Positions 6,544 to 13,370 are shown, numbered from the stretch's first letter. The stretch: 20,236 nt of DNA from Candidatus Nomurabacteria bacterium (GCA_943354205.1 CALRBJ010000002.1:1-20236), one strand, 5' to 3'. The notes: a model not told the origin generated them from the letters alone. Made by a program: numbers and translations.

Positions 6544-6957
6544 ATGAAAAAGGCACACATGCTTCCATCCAGGTTTTGGCGCTACATGAGTATTTTTTGG
6601 ACTATCGCCATGTTTGCCACTGTGATACTCGATTTTGTGGATCAGAATCGTTTTGAAGCAGCGCTAGGCCCTGTGGCTGCTGTTTATATCGCTGTTCTCT
6701 CTATTTTCAGCGCCGACAAAGAATTCGAGCGCTGGAGCAAGTATTATGAATCCCGCCACCCGGGCGAAATATATGTCATCCTCTGGACGGTACTCATCGG
6801 CGGGGTATTCTTTTTAGATTTTGCTTTTGACTTGCCGTACAAAATGCCGGCAGAAGTTTTCTCCACATACATCGTCGTCTTGGGCATCCTCGCCATCACC
6901 CGCAAATCCCGCGAGCTTTTTCAAGGCAAAGAAAAAAATGAAACTCACCAAAACTGA
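6544..6957 (+). CDS. Hypothetical four-helix membrane protein, 137 aa
   Basis: I do not recognise a family. Starting at ATG 6544 (MKKAHMLPSRFWRYMSIFW), the protein has four hydrophobic segments, about 12-28, 39-53, 76-94 and 105-122. A charged loop between the second and third contains FERWSKYYESRHPGE. The C-terminus is basic and hydrophilic. An alternative ATG at 6493 would overlap tag by 47 nt; 6544 is preferred because it lies 4 nt after the tag stop and keeps a basic N-terminus before the first helix. Its 3' end overlaps the nuclease gene by 20 nt, so the three genes probably form one transcript. Confidence 0.7.
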   Translation: MKKAHMLPSRFWRYMSIFWTIAMFATVILDFVDQNRFEAALGPVAAVYIAVLSIFSADKEFERWSKYYESRHPGEIYVILWTVLIGGVFFLDFAFDLPYKMPAEVFSTYIVVLGILAITRKSRELFQGKEKNETHQN

Positions 6958-8431
6958 CTATTTGATATACAAAGATTGCGCAAAGAATGCATGGCTCAAG
7001 GCTCACAAGCCGGAGATTTATTTTGCAAAGCCTCTGTCAGTTTTCGACCAAGGAATTATCGAGACCGGAAATGAAGTGGATGTTTTAGCGCGGGATTTAT
7101 TTCCTGGCGGAGTTTTGATCGAGGATCGCGACGGCTCTATAGAAACGGAAGATCTTTTAAAAGCAGAAACCCCTGTCATATATCAGCCAGTTTTTGAGAC
7201 AAATTTGTACAAGGTTGTCTGCGATATTTTGGTTTGGAACAAAAATACGAATCTATATGATTTGTACGAAGTAAAAGCCTCGAACAGCGGAGAGAATAAA
7301 AAAGCCAAAGACGAGCTTTATTCTTATGATATTGCCTTTCAATATTTAGTTTTAAAAGAGCTAGGAATTGCTATCGGCTCTTTAAACCTGATTCGCTTGA
7401 ATGCTGAATATGTCCGCGGAGCAGAATTGAATATAAGAGAGCTTTTCAGCATAGAAAATTTCACCGAAAATGTTCTTGAAATCACAGAGACCGTCGCAGT
7501 AGAAATGAAAGACGCGCAAGAATTTTTGTCTCAAGAAAAAGAGCCTTTTGGTTCGTGCGCTTGCATAACCCGCGGGCGAAGCTCGCACTGCACTACCTTT
7601 TCGTATTCCAATCCACAAGTGCCGGATTATAGCGTGCACGATATTTCTCGCATCGGTCAGTCCAAGAAAAAGTTGGCCGAGCTGGTGGACAGTGGAATTT
7701 TCAAGATCGAAGATGTGCCAAAAGAATTCGAACTCTCCGAAAAGCAGAGGAACCAAGTCGATGCCACGCAGTCGGGGAGAGTATTCATGGACAAGGGAGA
7801 AATAGCTAATTTTTTAGATGCGATTTCTTTTCCGATTTCTTTCCTGGACTACGAGACTTTTGCGGCCGGAATCCCGAGGTTTGCAGGCTACAGCCCCTTC
7901 AACCAAATTCCATTTCAGTTTTCGCTCCACATTTTAGAAGAAGGCCAAAGCGAACCGAGCCATGCGGAATTTATTTTTACCGAGAACAAAAATCCGGACG
8001 AAGAATTTATTTTAGCGCTCAAAAAATATTTGCCAGAGAAGGGGAGTGTCATCGTCTGGTACAAGAGCTTTGAAATGGGTAGGAATAAAGATCTGATAGA
8101 GAGGAACCCAGAACATAGAGATTTTTTGGAAAACTTGAATTCTAGAATTATAGACCTCATGGATATTTTCACAAATCAGCATTTTATCCACGCCAATTTC
8201 AAGGGCAAGACTTCTATAAAATATATCCTGCCCGTCCTCGCACCCGAGCTCTCTTATAAAACGCTCGACATAAAAGAAGGCGCGACTGCCTCAAACACTT
8301 GGGACAAGGTCGCTCGAGGCGAGTATTCAAAAGAAGAATCTTTGGAAAAAATCGAACATTTAAAAACGTATTGCAAACTCGACACCTATGCCATGTATGC
8401 CATATGGAAATACTTGAAAGAAGCAGTCTGA
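6938..8431 (+). CDS. DUF2779 nuclease: PD-(D/E)XK domain plus DUF2779
   Basis: From ATG 6938 this is a 497-aa protein with the start MKLTKTDYLIYKDCAKNAWL typical of DUF2779 proteins. The N-terminal half resembles RecB/Cas4-type nucleases: Asp96 in VCDILVW and Glu111-Val-Lys113 give a D-x14-ExK site. Cys14, Cys207, Cys209 and Cys218 could hold an iron-sulfur cluster as in Cas4 and AddB. The C-terminal DUF2779 domain carries FLDYETF (Asp304, Glu306) and a late YCKLDTYAMYAIWKYL, a pattern like DEDD-type 3'-5' exonucleases. It is therefore a candidate dual nuclease. The open frame extends upstream to an ATG at 6821, but 6938 fits the family start. There are no CRISPR genes nearby; its role is unknown. 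Confidence 0.85.
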   Translation: MKLTKTDYLIYKDCAKNAWLKAHKPEIYFAKPLSVFDQGIIETGNEVDVLARDLFPGGVLIEDRDGSIETEDLLKAETPVIYQPVFETNLYKVVCDILVWNKNTNLYDLYEVKASNSGENKKAKDELYSYDIAFQYLVLKELGIAIGSLNLIRLNAEYVRGAELNIRELFSIENFTENVLEITETVAVEMKDAQEFLSQEKEPFGSCACITRGRSSHCTTFSYSNPQVPDYSVHDISRIGQSKKKLAELVDSGIFKIEDVPKEFELSEKQRNQVDATQSGRVFMDKGEIANFLDAISFPISFLDYETFAAGIPRFAGYSPFNQIPFQFSLHILEEGQSEPSHAEFIFTENKNPDEEFILALKKYLPEKGSVIVWYKSFEMGRNKDLIERNPEHRDFLENLNSRIIDLMDIFTNQHFIHANFKGKTSIKYILPVLAPELSYKTLDIKEGATASNTWDKVARGEYSKEESLEKIEHLKTYCKLDTYAMYAIWKYLKEAV

Positions 8432-8438
8432 TATTCAC

Positions 8439-8467
8439 TGGATAAATTATGGCATTTCGGCTACAAT
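8439..8467 (+). promoter_or_regulatory. Promoter of the 78-aa gene
   Basis: A -10-like TACAAT at 8462-8467 has a weak -35 (TGGATA, 8439-8444) 17 bp upstream. The ATG at 8474 follows 6 nt after the box, so the transcript would be leaderless. Confidence 0.4.
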
Positions 8468-8473
8468 CGGGGC

Positions 8474-8710
8474 ATGAGCAGAACATCGACCGATATCCAC
8501 AACCACATAGTCGTTTACAATAGCTCGCAAGACAATATTTCCGAAGGAATTTTTTATTTAAAAGAATCACTCTCTGCGGATGAGTCGAATGCATTTTTTG
8601 ACCAAGTAAAATCATATTCTTCCGGCCGTTTCCAAAACAAACACAATCACGATTTTGTGATGACCTATACAAACGGCGAATTTGTTCTAGTAGCGCTTTC
8701 GAATAAATAA
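8474..8710 (+). CDS. Hypothetical protein, 78 aa
   Basis: I do not recognise a family. It is a small soluble protein with an N-terminal strand (NHIVVYNSSQD, about 10-20), a central amphipathic helix (about 35-47) and a C-terminal hydrophobic strand (GEFVLVALSN). A HNHDFVMTY segment contains two closely spaced histidines. There is no signal peptide or membrane helix. It is preceded by a leaderless promoter and its stop is separated from the PheRS start by a single base, so it is the first gene of the PheRS transcript and likely translationally coupled to it. Confidence 0.65.
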   Translation: MSRTSTDIHNHIVVYNSSQDNISEGIFYLKESLSADESNAFFDQVKSYSSGRFQNKHNHDFVMTYTNGEFVLVALSNK

Positions 8711-8711
8711 A

Positions 8712-9851
8712 ATGAAAAAAGATATAAAAATAAATACCGATGAGGAGGTCGTTCTCTTGAATAATTTAAAATCCCGCACTGACGCGGAGGCGTTGCGGAT
8801 GCAGAGATATTTGGCAATGCCGGATCTGTCGCGCACGGAAGGGAGTCCACTTTTCGCGCTCGTGGAAAAGGCGCGGGCGATTCCGCTTCTCTCCGATTTC
8901 GACAATGTCGTCATCCCAGAAATTGTTTCCACAGAAGTCGCTTTCGATCTCTTCAAATTTGCACCGGATCATCCAGCTCGCAAACATTCCGACACATACT
9001 ATGTCGACCCCGAGCACATTCTCCGCACGCAAGACACGACAATGTGGTACTACTACTTGCAACTGCCGGAAATAAAAAAGAAAATCGAAGCGAAAGAATC
9101 TTTTGGCGTGCTGTGCTACGGCAAGGTGTACCGCAAAGACGAGATCGATCGCCGGCATATGAACATTTTCCATCAATTCGGTGGGCTCTACCTCGTGCCG
9201 GACGAAAAAGAAATTCTTTCTATCGAAGATCTGAAAAAAGTGCTGACCGACATCGTGCACGCGCTCTTTGGCGCCGAGACCGAGATGCGTTTCAATCCCG
9301 ACACTTTCCCGTACACCGATCCGTCGCTCGAAGTGGAGGTCAAGATCGGCGAACAGTGGGTGGAAATTTTGGGCGGAGGGATTCCGCGCAAAGATGTTCT
9401 GAAAAATTTCGGCGTGGAGGGCTACAACGGCTGGGCGTTCGGATTCGGTTTGGAGCGCCTCGCCATCATCGGCATGGAATTGCCCGATATTCGATTGCTC
9501 TGGAGCGAGGATGAGCGGGTGAAAAAGCAGCTCGTGCTCGGACAGAAATTCAAAGAAGTTAGCAAATTCCCGCCGGTCGTGCGCGACATTTCTTTCGTCG
9601 TCGATTCCGCGTCGTTCGTGCCAAATAATTACTTTGATTTAGTGCGCGACGTATTGGGTGATATGGCTGAGGAAATGGCGCTAGTGGACGAATACGAAAA
9701 TGCTGAAAAATTCGGCGTTGGCAAGAAAAGCTACGCCTACCGAATTACTTATCGCAGTATCGACCATACTCTGACCGATGCCGAGGTGAATGCCTTGCAC
9801 AAAAAATTGGAAGAAGAGACGGCTAAAACTTTCGGTGCTTCTATACGCTAA
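8712..9851 (+). CDS. Single-chain phenylalanyl-tRNA synthetase, mitochondrial type
   Basis: This 379-aa class-II synthetase joins a PheS-type catalytic core to a C-terminal anticodon-binding domain (FDX-ACB). Motif 2 lies around KVYRKDEIDRRHMNIFHQF (about 138-156). FNPDTFPYTDPSLEVEV and the motif 3 region GWAFGFGLERLAIIG follow, then PDIRLLWSEDER. Residues from about 283 (SKFPPVVRDISFVVD to the end, with YRITYRSIDHTLT) form the FDX-ACB domain normally found at the end of PheT. This is the monomeric layout of mitochondrial PheRS (FARS2/MSF1); bacteria usually use an alpha2beta2 PheST, and no pheT is present here. The Phe-binding Glu of FHQxEG is replaced by Gly157. No editing domain is present. 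A terminator follows at 9895-9923. Confidence 0.92.
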   Translation: MKKDIKINTDEEVVLLNNLKSRTDAEALRMQRYLAMPDLSRTEGSPLFALVEKARAIPLLSDFDNVVIPEIVSTEVAFDLFKFAPDHPARKHSDTYYVDPEHILRTQDTTMWYYYLQLPEIKKKIEAKESFGVLCYGKVYRKDEIDRRHMNIFHQFGGLYLVPDEKEILSIEDLKKVLTDIVHALFGAETEMRFNPDTFPYTDPSLEVEVKIGEQWVEILGGGIPRKDVLKNFGVEGYNGWAFGFGLERLAIIGMELPDIRLLWSEDERVKKQLVLGQKFKEVSKFPPVVRDISFVVDSASFVPNNYFDLVRDVLGDMAEEMALVDEYENAEKFGVGKKSYAYRITYRSIDHTLTDAEVNALHKKLEEETAKTFGASIR

Positions 9852-9894
9852 AATAACCTTTCATTACAAGACAGAAAAGCCACAAAAATCACAC

Positions 9895-9923
9895 AAAAAA
9901 GCTTCCAAATTGGGGGCTTTTTT
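9895..9923 (+). terminator. Intrinsic terminator after PheRS
   Basis: A 12-bp stem begins A6-GC-TTCC (9895-9906), has loop AAATT (9907-9911), and closes with GGGGG-C-T6 (9912-9923), including two G-T wobbles. The T-run serves as the U-tract. Its last bases belong to the extended -10 element of gyrB. Confidence 0.85.
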
Positions 9924-9931
9924 GCTATAAT
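9923..9931 (+). promoter_or_regulatory. Extended -10 promoter of gyrB
   Basis: TGC-TATAAT (TATAAT at 9926-9931) directly abuts the T-run of the preceding terminator. The -35 position (9903-9908, TTCCAA) is weak and lies within the hairpin stem. The ATG at 9944 is 12 nt downstream, so the leader would be only about 5-6 nt. Confidence 0.6.
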
Positions 9932-9943
9932 ATAGGTATTAAA

Positions 9944-12019
9944 ATGGCTGATAAAACAGTAAAAAAGACTAATAGTAAAGGAGAGAGCTACGGCGCCGAG
10001 TCTATCTCGGTGCTTGAAGGTTTAGAGCCAGTGCGCAAGCGCCCGGGCATGTATATCGGCACGACCGGTATCGACGGCTTGCACCACTTGGTGTGGGAGA
10101 TTTTCGACAACTCGCGCGACGAAGCCATGGGTGGATTTGCTGACCATATCGAAGTCACTTTGCTTCCGGGCAATCGTGTGCGCGTAGTCGACAACGGCCG
10201 CGGCATCCCTGTCGACATTCACTCCAAAACAAAAGTGTCTGCGCTCGAAACCGTCATGACCACACTGCACGCCGGCGGAAAATTCGGCGGTGATGAATCG
10301 GGCTACAAAGTTTCAGGGGGGCTTCACGGTGTGGGCGCTTCTGTAGTAAATGCTCTTTCAGTCTACACGCGCGCTGAAGTGCATCGCGATGGCGGCCGTT
10401 TTGCCCAAGAATATTCGCAAGGTAAAAAGAAGGGCGCGGTCAAAAAAATCGGCTCGTCTAAACTGCACGGCACGATCATTACTTTTGAACCAGATGTAGA
10501 AATTTTTAAAGATTTAAAATTTGATTTAAAAACTATCGAGCACCACTTGCGCCAGCAAGCCTACCTCGTAAAGAAATTAAAAGTCACCATCGTGGATGCG
10601 CGCGAAATGGACGCGAAGGTAGATTATAGCGATGCCTATTATTTCAAAGAGCTTGGTCTGGAACTGCCAACTACTACTTTCTATTTCGAAGGAGGACTTA
10701 CTTCTTTTGTGCGCTTCTACAATCGTTTCCACAAACCGGTGCACGACAATATTTTTTATGTTGAAAAAGAAGTCGACGATGTGGGAGTGGAAGTCGCTCT
10801 TCAATATGTCGACGATGTTTCCGACCGCATCGTGCCGTTTGCAAACAACATTTACAACCCCGAAGGCGGTACGCAAGTGACCGGTTTTAAAATGGCGCTC
10901 ACTCGCACGCTCAATACTTATGCGAAGAAAAATAATATTTTGAAAGAGAGCGATGGCGGTTTTACTGGCGAAGATGTGCTTGAAGGTTTGACCGTTATCA
11001 TTTCTGTAAAACTCCGCGAAATCCAATTTGAAGGCCAGACCAAAGCAAAGCTCGGTTCGGTAGAAGCGCAGGGCGCAACCGCGACTGTTTTCGGCGAAGC
11101 CTTCACCGCCTACATGGAAGAAAATCCGGACGATGCGAAAGCTATCCTCGGGCGCGCGGTGCTCGCGCTTAAAGCTCGCAAGGCCGCCAAAGCTGCCAAG
11201 GATTCCATCCTCCGCAAAGGCGCGCTTGAAGGCATGACCTTGCCGGGCAAACTGGCCGATTGCCAAAGCAAGAGCGCAGAAGAATCAGAACTATTCGTGG
11301 TAGAGGGAGACTCGGCGGGAGGCTCGGCCAAACAAGGCCGCGACCGCCGCACCCAAGCTATCCTTCCGCTTCGCGGAAAAATTTTAAACGTAGAGCGCGC
11401 TCGTTTGGACAAGATAATGCAGAGCGAGCAAGTGCGCAATTTTATCGTGGCCATGGGCACCGCTATCGGCGATGTGTTTGACCTTTCTAAAATTCGCTAC
11501 CACAAAATAATCATCGCCACCGATGCCGATGTGGACGGTAGCCACATCACCACACTCCTTCTTACCCTTTTGTATCGTCATTTCCGCCCGGTGCTCGATG
11601 CGGGCTACATATATATCGCTCAACCGCCTTTGTATAAAATTCAAAAAGGAAAATCTATCAGCTACGCCTACAACGACGATGAAAAAAATAAAATCATCGG
11701 CAAAGATGCCGATGCGGTGGTAGAAGTAGGAGAAGAAGAACAGGAGGGAGATGAAAATATTGCAGGAGAAACAGAAGAAGTAGAAGAGAAAAAGAAATCA
11801 AACAAAATTCGTGTGCAACGCTACAAAGGTTTGGGAGAAATGAACCCGGAAGAACTTTGGGAGACCACCATGGACCCTGCCCGCCGAATACTAAAAAAGG
11901 TAGTGATAGAAGACGCAGAAGAAGCCAATAAAATTTTCGACATTCTCATGGGTTCGGAAGTTCCCCCTCGCAAATCCTTCATCCAAGCCAATGCAAAACT
12001 AGCGGAGATAGATATTTAA
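9944..12019 (+). CDS. gyrB: DNA gyrase subunit B
   Basis: This is a 691-aa type IIA topoisomerase ATPase subunit. In order it has LEGLEPVRKRPGMYIG (about 24-39), EIFDNSRDEAMGG with the ATP-site Glu/Asn, VVDNGRGIP, and GGLHGVGASVVNAL. The TOPRIM domain follows, with EGDSAGGSAKQGRDR (Glu454), LPLRGKILNVE and TDADVDGSH (about 526-534). The C-terminus has QRYKGLGEMNPEELWETTMD and ends FIQANAKLAEIDI, typical of GyrB. It lacks the large E. coli insertion but has a very acidic insert at about 590-622, between the TOPRIM core and the QRYKGLGEMN motif. GyrB with GyrA introduces negative supercoils. The next gene starts directly after the stop (TAA-ATG). Confidence 0.96.
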   Translation: MADKTVKKTNSKGESYGAESISVLEGLEPVRKRPGMYIGTTGIDGLHHLVWEIFDNSRDEAMGGFADHIEVTLLPGNRVRVVDNGRGIPVDIHSKTKVSALETVMTTLHAGGKFGGDESGYKVSGGLHGVGASVVNALSVYTRAEVHRDGGRFAQEYSQGKKKGAVKKIGSSKLHGTIITFEPDVEIFKDLKFDLKTIEHHLRQQAYLVKKLKVTIVDAREMDAKVDYSDAYYFKELGLELPTTTFYFEGGLTSFVRFYNRFHKPVHDNIFYVEKEVDDVGVEVALQYVDDVSDRIVPFANNIYNPEGGTQVTGFKMALTRTLNTYAKKNNILKESDGGFTGEDVLEGLTVIISVKLREIQFEGQTKAKLGSVEAQGATATVFGEAFTAYMEENPDDAKAILGRAVLALKARKAAKAAKDSILRKGALEGMTLPGKLADCQSKSAEESELFVVEGDSAGGSAKQGRDRRTQAILPLRGKILNVERARLDKIMQSEQVRNFIVAMGTAIGDVFDLSKIRYHKIIIATDADVDGSHITTLLLTLLYRHFRPVLDAGYIYIAQPPLYKIQKGKSISYAYNDDEKNKIIGKDADAVVEVGEEEQEGDENIAGETEEVEEKKKSNKIRVQRYKGLGEMNPEELWETTMDPARRILKKVVIEDAEEANKIFDILMGSEVPPRKSFIQANAKLAEIDI

Positions 12020-12379
12020 ATGATTTTCATTTTATATATTTTGATAGGGCTCGTCGCCGGAGGGCTTTCAGGAGTTTTGGGTATTGGTGGGGGAGTCGTG
12101 GTGGTGCCGGCGCTCGTTCTTCTAGCCGGCATTCCACAGCTCACTGCCCAGGGCACCAGTCTCGCTCTTTTTGTGGTTCCACTTTCTATTTTTGCGTTTC
12201 TTGAATATTACCGCGCCGGACATGTAAATATCACCATTGCCGGTTTGCTCGCTATCGGCTTTATCGTGGGCTCCATCGTCGCTTCACACTACGCCCTTTC
12301 CATAAACCAAACCACTCTGACCAAGATCTTCGCTATCGCCCTAATCCTCATCGCCATAAAACTTTTATTTTTGAAATAA
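12020..12379 (+). CDS. Half-length TauE/SafE-family membrane protein
   Basis: This 119-aa protein has about four membrane helices. It carries the N-terminal repeat motif of TauE/SafE transporters, GLVAGGLSGVLGIGGGVVVV (about 10-29) followed by PALVLLAGIPQLTAQGTSL. Family members are usually about 250 aa with two such repeats and export sulfonates or related anions. Here only one repeat is present with an intact stop, so the protein would have to dimerise or is a relict. It begins on the base after the gyrB stop and is followed after 1 nt by a small gene, forming an operon. The substrate is unknown. Confidence 0.82.
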   Translation: MIFILYILIGLVAGGLSGVLGIGGGVVVVPALVLLAGIPQLTAQGTSLALFVVPLSIFAFLEYYRAGHVNITIAGLLAIGFIVGSIVASHYALSINQTTLTKIFAIALILIAIKLLFLK

Positions 12380-12380
12380 A

Positions 12381-12563
12381 ATGCCCGTAGAACAAAACCT
12401 AAATAAAATATTGAAAGAAATGTGGCGCATAGATGAAGTGCTTATTTCTGGTAAAAGTATTACTGATACTGAAAAAGAGTTTTTTAATAACAACCTGCCA
12501 ACAATAAAAAATTACTACGAAAGCAATAACAAATATTGGGGTAGTAGAGAAATTTTAGACTAA
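12381..12563 (+). CDS. Hypothetical protein, 60 aa
   Basis: I do not recognise a family. It is a small helical, charged protein (MPVEQNLNKILKEMWRIDEV, then TDTEKEFFNNNLPTIKNYYE) with no membrane segment or signal peptide. It starts 1 nt after the TauE-like stop, so it is probably translated from the gyrB transcript. It ends 7 nt before the first RAYT-associated hairpin, which may act as its terminator. The AT-rich composition differs from gyrB. Confidence 0.6.
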   Translation: MPVEQNLNKILKEMWRIDEVLISGKSITDTEKEFFNNNLPTIKNYYESNNKYWGSREILD

Positions 12564-12570
12564 GAAACCT

Positions 12571-12591
12571 CCCCTAGGTCCGCCCTAGGGG
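12571..12591. repeat. RAYT-associated palindrome, copy 1
   Basis: The stem CCCCTAGG and its complement CCTAGGGG enclose the 5-nt loop TCCGC; one flanking T-A pair extends the stem to 9 bp. It is followed after 4 nt by T5, so as RNA it could terminate the gyrB operon. It lies directly upstream of the RAYT promoter and overlaps its -35 position. It is identical to copy 3 and to the reverse complement of copy 2. Confidence 0.88.
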
Positions 12592-12608
12592 AAAGTTTTT
12601 ATTCCATA

Positions 12609-12614
12609 TATAAT
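12609..12614 (+). promoter_or_regulatory. -10 box of the RAYT gene, leaderless
   Basis: A perfect TATAAT lies at 12609-12614 and the ATG at 12621 follows after 6 nt. The -35 position (12586-12591) falls within the right arm of hairpin copy 1 and is not TTGACA-like. Confidence 0.5.
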
Positions 12615-12620
12615 ATAATT

Positions 12621-13301
12621 ATGGGACTAAGGCCACATAATTTAGTAAAAGGAGAGTACTATCATATTTACAATCGTGGGAATGGTAAACAAAAAATCTT
12701 TCTTGATCGAGAAGATTACGATCGTTTTAAAAAACTTCTTTATGTTTCTAATTCTGAAAACAGTTTTAATTTTCGTGATTCAATAGTCGATATTGGTATA
12801 GATGCGTATGATTTTGAGAGAGGAGAAACTCTTGTTTCAATTTTAGCTTGGACACTGATGCCAAACCATTTTCACATATTTTTAATTTCCCCTAGGGCGG
12901 ACCTAGGGGAAGATAAAGAACTAGATAAAACAATCACAGATTATATGCGTAAGGTTTCTACAGCTTACGCCATGTATTTTAATAAAAAGTACGAGAGGAC
13001 AGGGAGTTTATTTGAGGGAAAGTTTAAATCTAAACATGTGGGCATAGAAAACTATTTCAGGTATCTTTTTGCATACATACATTTGAATTGTATAAAACTC
13101 GTACAGTCTGATTGGAAGGAGAGTGGAATTAAAAATGTGAAAATCGCACTTAAATATCTAGAAGAGTACAAACATTCTAGTTTTCAAGATTATTTTGGAT
13201 TAATTAGAAAAGAATCAAAGATTATTGATAAAAAGGCTATTCCTGAAGACATAAAAAATTCTCATGTAGAAGAATTATTTGATTGGATTCGCTTAGGTTG
13301 A
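12621..13301 (+). CDS. REP-associated tyrosine transposase (RAYT, Y1 family)
   Basis: This 226-aa Y1/IS200-like transposase begins with the RAYT-typical KGEYYHIYNRGNGKQKIFLD (about 11-30). It has the HUH metal motif MPNHFHIFL (His83, His85). The helix with the nucleophilic tyrosine is the region YMRKVSTAYAMYFNKKYERT (about 108-127), followed by GSLFEGKFKSKHV. Such enzymes cut and join single-stranded DNA at hairpins. Residues 90-97 (SPRADLGE), directly after the HUH strand, are encoded by an inverted copy of the flanking hairpin, so its own repeat appears to have inserted in frame. The gene is AT-rich compared with gyrB. The start is supported by TATAAT 6 nt upstream. Confidence 0.9.
   Translation: MGLRPHNLVKGEYYHIYNRGNGKQKIFLDREDYDRFKKLLYVSNSENSFNFRDSIVDIGIDAYDFERGETLVSILAWTLMPNHFHIFLISPRADLGEDKELDKTITDYMRKVSTAYAMYFNKKYERTGSLFEGKFKSKHVGIENYFRYLFAYIHLNCIKLVQSDWKESGIKNVKIALKYLEEYKHSSFQDYFGLIRKESKIIDKKAIPEDIKNSHVEELFDWIRLG
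12889..12909. repeat. RAYT-associated palindrome, copy 2 (inside the gene)
   Basis: This is the exact reverse complement of copies 1 and 3: the same CCCCTAGG/CCTAGGGG arms, with loop GCGGA. It is 21 nt, i.e. seven codons, and is read through in frame as part of SPRADLGE in the transposase. Confidence 0.9.
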
Positions 13302-13303
13302 TT

Positions 13304-13324
13304 CCCCTAGGTCCGCCCTAGGGG
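13304..13324. repeat. RAYT-associated palindrome, copy 3
   Basis: This copy is identical in sequence and orientation to copy 1, and lies 2 nt after the transposase stop codon. No T-run follows, so it is a weak terminator candidate. It ends 9 nt before the dyad that overlaps the next promoter. Confidence 0.9.
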
Positions 13325-13333
13325 AGGTCTCTT

Positions 13334-13353
13334 ATAATAAGTTGACTTATTAT
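13334..13353. promoter_or_regulatory. Dyad operator over the -35 box
   Basis: Half-sites ATAATAAGT and ACTTATTAT are perfect reverse complements around a 2-bp TG centre. The dyad covers the -35 TTGACT of the downstream promoter, the classical position of a repressor site. No obvious cognate regulator gene is adjacent. Confidence 0.5.
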
Positions 13354-13370
13354 CACATGTATGCTATTAT
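13342..13370 (+). promoter_or_regulatory. Strong promoter of the secreted-protein gene
   Basis: A -35 TTGACT (13342-13347) is followed by a 17-bp spacer ending in TGC and then -10 TATTAT (13365-13370), an extended -10. The start is predicted near 13377, giving a leader of about 31 nt before ATG 13408. This is the closest match to a full sigma-70 promoter in the window. Confidence 0.7.

Larger units (their letters stand above)
12571..13324 (+). mobile_element. RAYT transposase cassette with three cognate hairpins
   Basis: A Y1-type transposase gene (12621-13301) is bracketed by two identical direct copies of a 21-nt hairpin (12571-12591 and 13304-13324). A third copy in inverse orientation (12889-12909) lies inside the gene. 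RAYT transposases are known to act on REP palindromes, so the transposase and the palindromes probably form one REP/RAYT system. No target-site duplication was identified. Confidence 0.75.

Noticed and set aside
6821..6937. Upstream extension of the DUF2779 frame
   Set aside because: It overlaps the membrane-protein gene in another frame by more than 100 nt and is not family-like; MKLTKTDYLIYKDC at 6938 fits the family start.
7568..7592. GC-rich GCGA-AGC-TCGC stretch in the DUF2779 gene as a third in-frame palindrome
   Set aside because: The stem is only 4 bp and the region encodes the Cys/His cluster expected for the family, so there is no sign of insertion.
10577..11266. 229-aa open frame on the minus strand inside gyrB
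   Set aside because: It lies opposite a conserved gyrB reading frame and has no recognisable motif or start signal.
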